Source: Oscillospiraceae bacterium (GTDB lineage: Bacteria; Bacillota; Clostridia; Oscillospirales; Oscillospiraceae). From it: a stretch of DNA of 64,000 nt. The translations under genes were made by a program, and so were the position numbers. Within the stretch, counting starts at the first letter, position 1, and every line of letters starts with the position of its first letter. The DNA is taken from NCBI GenBank assembly GCA_017406005.1, contig JAFQZI010000026.1, positions 57,449 through 121,448 of the forward strand, given 5' to 3'. Shown here one piece after another: positions 61,990 through 64,000 of the stretch. The notes beneath the pieces are model-generated. The model was not told the DNA's origin, made no database searches, and saw nothing but the letters and a program-made list of their open reading frames with translations.

Positions 61990-63573
61990 ATGATCAACTG
62001 GAAAAACCTGGACACGCTGGCCGCCTTCGGCAAGCTGGCAGCACTGAAAAACTCTGTAAACCTGCCGGAAGCAATGAGTGGGGAGAACGGCGCTGCGCGT
62101 GTGGCAAAGTACAGCGTTCCCATGGCGGCCGGGCTGAGCTACAACTTTGCCGCCAAGACTGTCGACGATGACGTGCTTGAGGCCCTCGGAGAACTGGCGG
62201 CGGAGGCACAGCTGACGGAGAAGTTTGCGGCACTCTATAACGGCGAGGTCATTAATACCGGCGAAAAGCGTCTGGTGCTGCACCAGCTAACCCGTGGCCA
62301 GCTCGGCGATAATGTTGTTGTAGAGGGTACGGACAAGCGCGCTTTCTATGTGGGTGAGCAGAAGAAGGCGGCTGACTTTGCCGAAAAAGTCCACGCCGGC
62401 GAGATCACCAACGCTGCGGGCGAAAAATTCACAACTGTTGTGCAGATTGGTATCGGAGGCAGCGACCTGGGCCCCCGCGCTATGTATCTGGCTCTGGAGA
62501 ACTGGGCACGCCAGAACGGTACGCTCAAGCTCGATGCCCGTTTCATCAGCAATGTCGACCCTGACGACGCGGCAAGCGTCCTCAAGACGATCGACGTTGC
62601 GCACTCCCTCTTTGTGCTGGTCTCCAAGTCCGGCACCACGCTGGAGACGCTTACCAACGAGTCCTTCGTGAAGGACGCACTCAAGAACCTTGGCCTTGAT
62701 CCTTCGAAGCATATGGTCGCCGTCACGAGCGAGACGTCTCCGCTCGCAAAATCCAGTGACTATCTCGCGGCCTTCTTTATGGATGACTTTATCGGCGGCC
62801 GCTATTCCTCCACTTCCTGTGTAGGCGGTGTGGTGCTGTCTCTGGCCTTCGGGCCCGAGGTATTCGCACGCTTCCTTGACGGTGCACACCAGGCGGATAT
62901 GACGGCGAAGGAATCCAACCTCATGAAGAATCCCGCTATGTTGGATGCACTCATCGGCGTGTACGAGCGCAACGTTCTGGGCTATCCGTCCACTGCGGTG
63001 CTGCCGTATTCCCAGGCACTCAGCCGCTTCCCCGCACATCTGCAGCAGCTCGACATGGAATCCAACGGCAAGCATGTCAACCGCTTCGGCGAGCCTCTCG
63101 ACTATCCTACCGGCCCCGTCATCTTCGGTGAACCTGGCACAAACGGGCAGCACTCCTTCTATCAGCTCCTGCACCAGGGCACGGACATTGTTCCGCTGCA
63201 GTTTGTCGGCTTCCGTCAGAACCAGGCAGGTATGGACGTAGACATTCAGGGCAGCACCAGCCAGCAGAAGCTGTGCGCCAACGTTGCGGCCCAGATTATG
63301 GCCTTCGCCTGCGGCAAGCAGGACGCGAACCCCAACAAGACCTTTGAAGGCGGCCGTCCCTCCAGCATCATCATCGGCGAGCAGCTCACCCCCGAAACCC
63401 TCGGCGCATTGCTGGCACACTTTGAGAATAAGGTCATGTTCCAGGGCTTCTGCTGGAACCTGAACAGCTTCGACCAGGAAGGCGTACAGCTCGGCAAAGT
63501 GCTTGCCAAGCGCGTGCTTGCCCACGAGACCGACGGCGCACTGAAAGCCTACAGCGATCTTCTGGCCATCTGA
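61990..63573 (+). CDS. pgi: Glucose-6-phosphate isomerase
   Basis: Interconverts glucose 6-phosphate and fructose 6-phosphate in glycolysis. The 527-residue protein shows VQIGIGGSDLGPRAMYLAL, the sugar-phosphate site VSKSGTTLETLTNE, the PGI signature GRYSSTSCVGGVVLSLAFG and NSFDQEGVQLGKVLAKRVL near the end. Length is close to the larger PGI class (about 530-550). GAAAGGACATGACC precedes the ATG. Very strong codon bias suggests high expression. Monocistronic: promoter before, terminator after. Confidence 0.97.
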   Translation: MINWKNLDTLAAFGKLAALKNSVNLPEAMSGENGAARVAKYSVPMAAGLSYNFAAKTVDDDVLEALGELAAEAQLTEKFAALYNGEVINTGEKRLVLHQLTRGQLGDNVVVEGTDKRAFYVGEQKKAADFAEKVHAGEITNAAGEKFTTVVQIGIGGSDLGPRAMYLALENWARQNGTLKLDARFISNVDPDDAASVLKTIDVAHSLFVLVSKSGTTLETLTNESFVKDALKNLGLDPSKHMVAVTSETSPLAKSSDYLAAFFMDDFIGGRYSSTSCVGGVVLSLAFGPEVFARFLDGAHQADMTAKESNLMKNPAMLDALIGVYERNVLGYPSTAVLPYSQALSRFPAHLQQLDMESNGKHVNRFGEPLDYPTGPVIFGEPGTNGQHSFYQLLHQGTDIVPLQFVGFRQNQAGMDVDIQGSTSQQKLCANVAAQIMAFACGKQDANPNKTFEGGRPSSIIIGEQLTPETLGALLAHFENKVMFQGFCWNLNSFDQEGVQLGKVLAKRVLAHETDGALKAYSDLLAI

Positions 63574-63602
63574 TTCCCCCTACTATACACACAAACCATC
63601 GA

Positions 63603-63632
63603 GGCACCCTGCATCAGCAGGGTGCCATTTTT
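63603..63632 (+). terminator. Terminator of pgi
   Basis: GGCACCCTG and CAGGGTGCC with a 6-base loop, followed by ATTTTTT. Confidence 0.9.
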
Positions 63633-63651
63633 TATGTCTGTCCTCCCCTTA

Positions 63652-63737
63652 GCTTGCGACGGAGCACGGAAACCGAGATACAGCGTTCCCTTCGCGAGCA
63701 TCAGAACAGCATTGATAACGAAGCGCCTGAACAATTA
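63652..63737 (+). repeat. Dispersed intergenic hairpin repeat, copy E
   Basis: Arms GCTTGCGA (63652-63659) and TCGCGAGC (63692-63699) pair through one G-T; loop GGAGCACGGAAACCG... of 32 bases. The 3' end GATAACGAAGCGCCTGAACAATTA matches the family with changes. It lies between the pgi terminator and the transposase gene. Confidence 0.8.
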
Positions 63738-63776
63738 CTTAGTGGCTACTGCAGCAGCTGAAAAGTCAAGTAGTAT

Positions 63777-63805
63777 AGGACAATTCAGCTATTTTATGGT
63801 ACAAT
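63777..63805 (+). promoter_or_regulatory. Possible promoter of the transposase gene
   Basis: AGGACA (63777-63782), 17-base spacer, extended -10 TGG then TACAAT (63800-63805). Confidence 0.45.
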
Positions 63806-63859
63806 AGGTGCATGGAAAAGCTATTATATCCATCAAAAACCTTGCACCTGGAGGCCATT

Positions 63860-64000
63860 ATGTATAAGCGCCATTTGAATCAGATCAGTCTTTTGGATGA
63901 ACCGGAATACTTTGGTGGTATCGCATTAGATCCTGATAACGAGTGGGTAAAACTCGCGAAGATGATCCCGTGGTATCGATATGAAGAAGAATATGCATCA
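63860..64000 (+). CDS. Start of an IS1182/IS5-like transposase (partial, runs off the window)
   Basis: Forty-seven residues are visible from the ATG at 63860, preceded by CTGGAGG. The start MYKRHLNQISLLDEPEYF followed by GGIALDPDNEWVKLAKMIPW is typical of the N-terminus of IS1182/IS5-group transposases, where a short lead precedes the DUF772 domain. The rest, the catalytic DDE residues and the right end of the element lie outside the window. No clear terminal inverted repeat was identified to its left. Confidence 0.7.
   Translation, partial: MYKRHLNQISLLDEPEYFGGIALDPDNEWVKLAKMIPWYRYEEEYAS

Overview
The window looks like chromosomal DNA of a Gram-positive Bacillota, class Clostridia, probably a fibre-degrading gut or rumen lineage of moderate GC content. 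This is inference from gene content: MurT/GatD, a T-box ahead of valS, the order dprA-topA-trmFO, LplABC-type sugar uptake, SdpR/SdpI, LysM and C_GCAxxG_C_C proteins, and AGGAGG-type ribosome sites. No rRNA, tRNA or CRISPR array was seen.

Layout. 0-7 kb: the end of an unknown gene, a secreted protein, a C-terminally truncated MocR regulator coupled to an MscS channel, a membrane protein, and gatD-murT for lipid II amidation. 7-18 kb: a D,D-carboxypeptidase with a long cytoplasmic tail, glnS facing T-box-controlled valS, a GNAT-cytidine deaminase fusion, and an ABC-FtsX exporter with a small partner protein. 18-30.5 kb: recD2, then a seven-gene operon for aldouronate/xylo-oligosaccharide use: binding protein, two permeases, esterase, metallo-beta-lactamase-fold hydrolase, GH67 alpha-glucuronidase and a GH120-like beta-xylosidase. 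The enzymes lack signal peptides, so import followed by cytoplasmic breakdown is implied. 30.5-36 kb: sirtuin, msrA, a radical SAM protein, a likely small-RNA unit, an SGNH-like protein and a divergent EF-G paralogue. 36-39.3 kb: a primase-helicase gene facing an XRE repressor, probably the remnant of a mobile element. 39-41.6 kb: an XRE/DUF2975 pair and the sdpR-sdpI pair with strong operator palindromes. 41.8-51.8 kb: a lipoprotein and a tightly packed housekeeping run (trmH-like, dprA, topA, trmFO, plsX, rnc, radical SAM). 52-56.6 kb: a CoA-disulfide-reductase/rhodanese, a C_GCAxxG_C_C protein, a LysM protein and a DJ-1/PfpI protein. 56.7-59.5 kb: a three-gene ADP-ribose cassette (macro-domain/helical fusion, VWA protein, ADP-ribosylglycohydrolase). 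59.8-64 kb: an esterase/ATP-grasp pair, pgi, and the start of a transposase.

The two most interesting signals are (i) an intergenic repeat family of about 85-122 bp with five copies, whose hairpin arms vary together (GC to AT changes on both sides), and (ii) the macro-VWA-ADP-ribosylhydrolase cassette. A promoter-to-terminator unit with no gene (32.87-33.20 kb) is a good small-RNA candidate.
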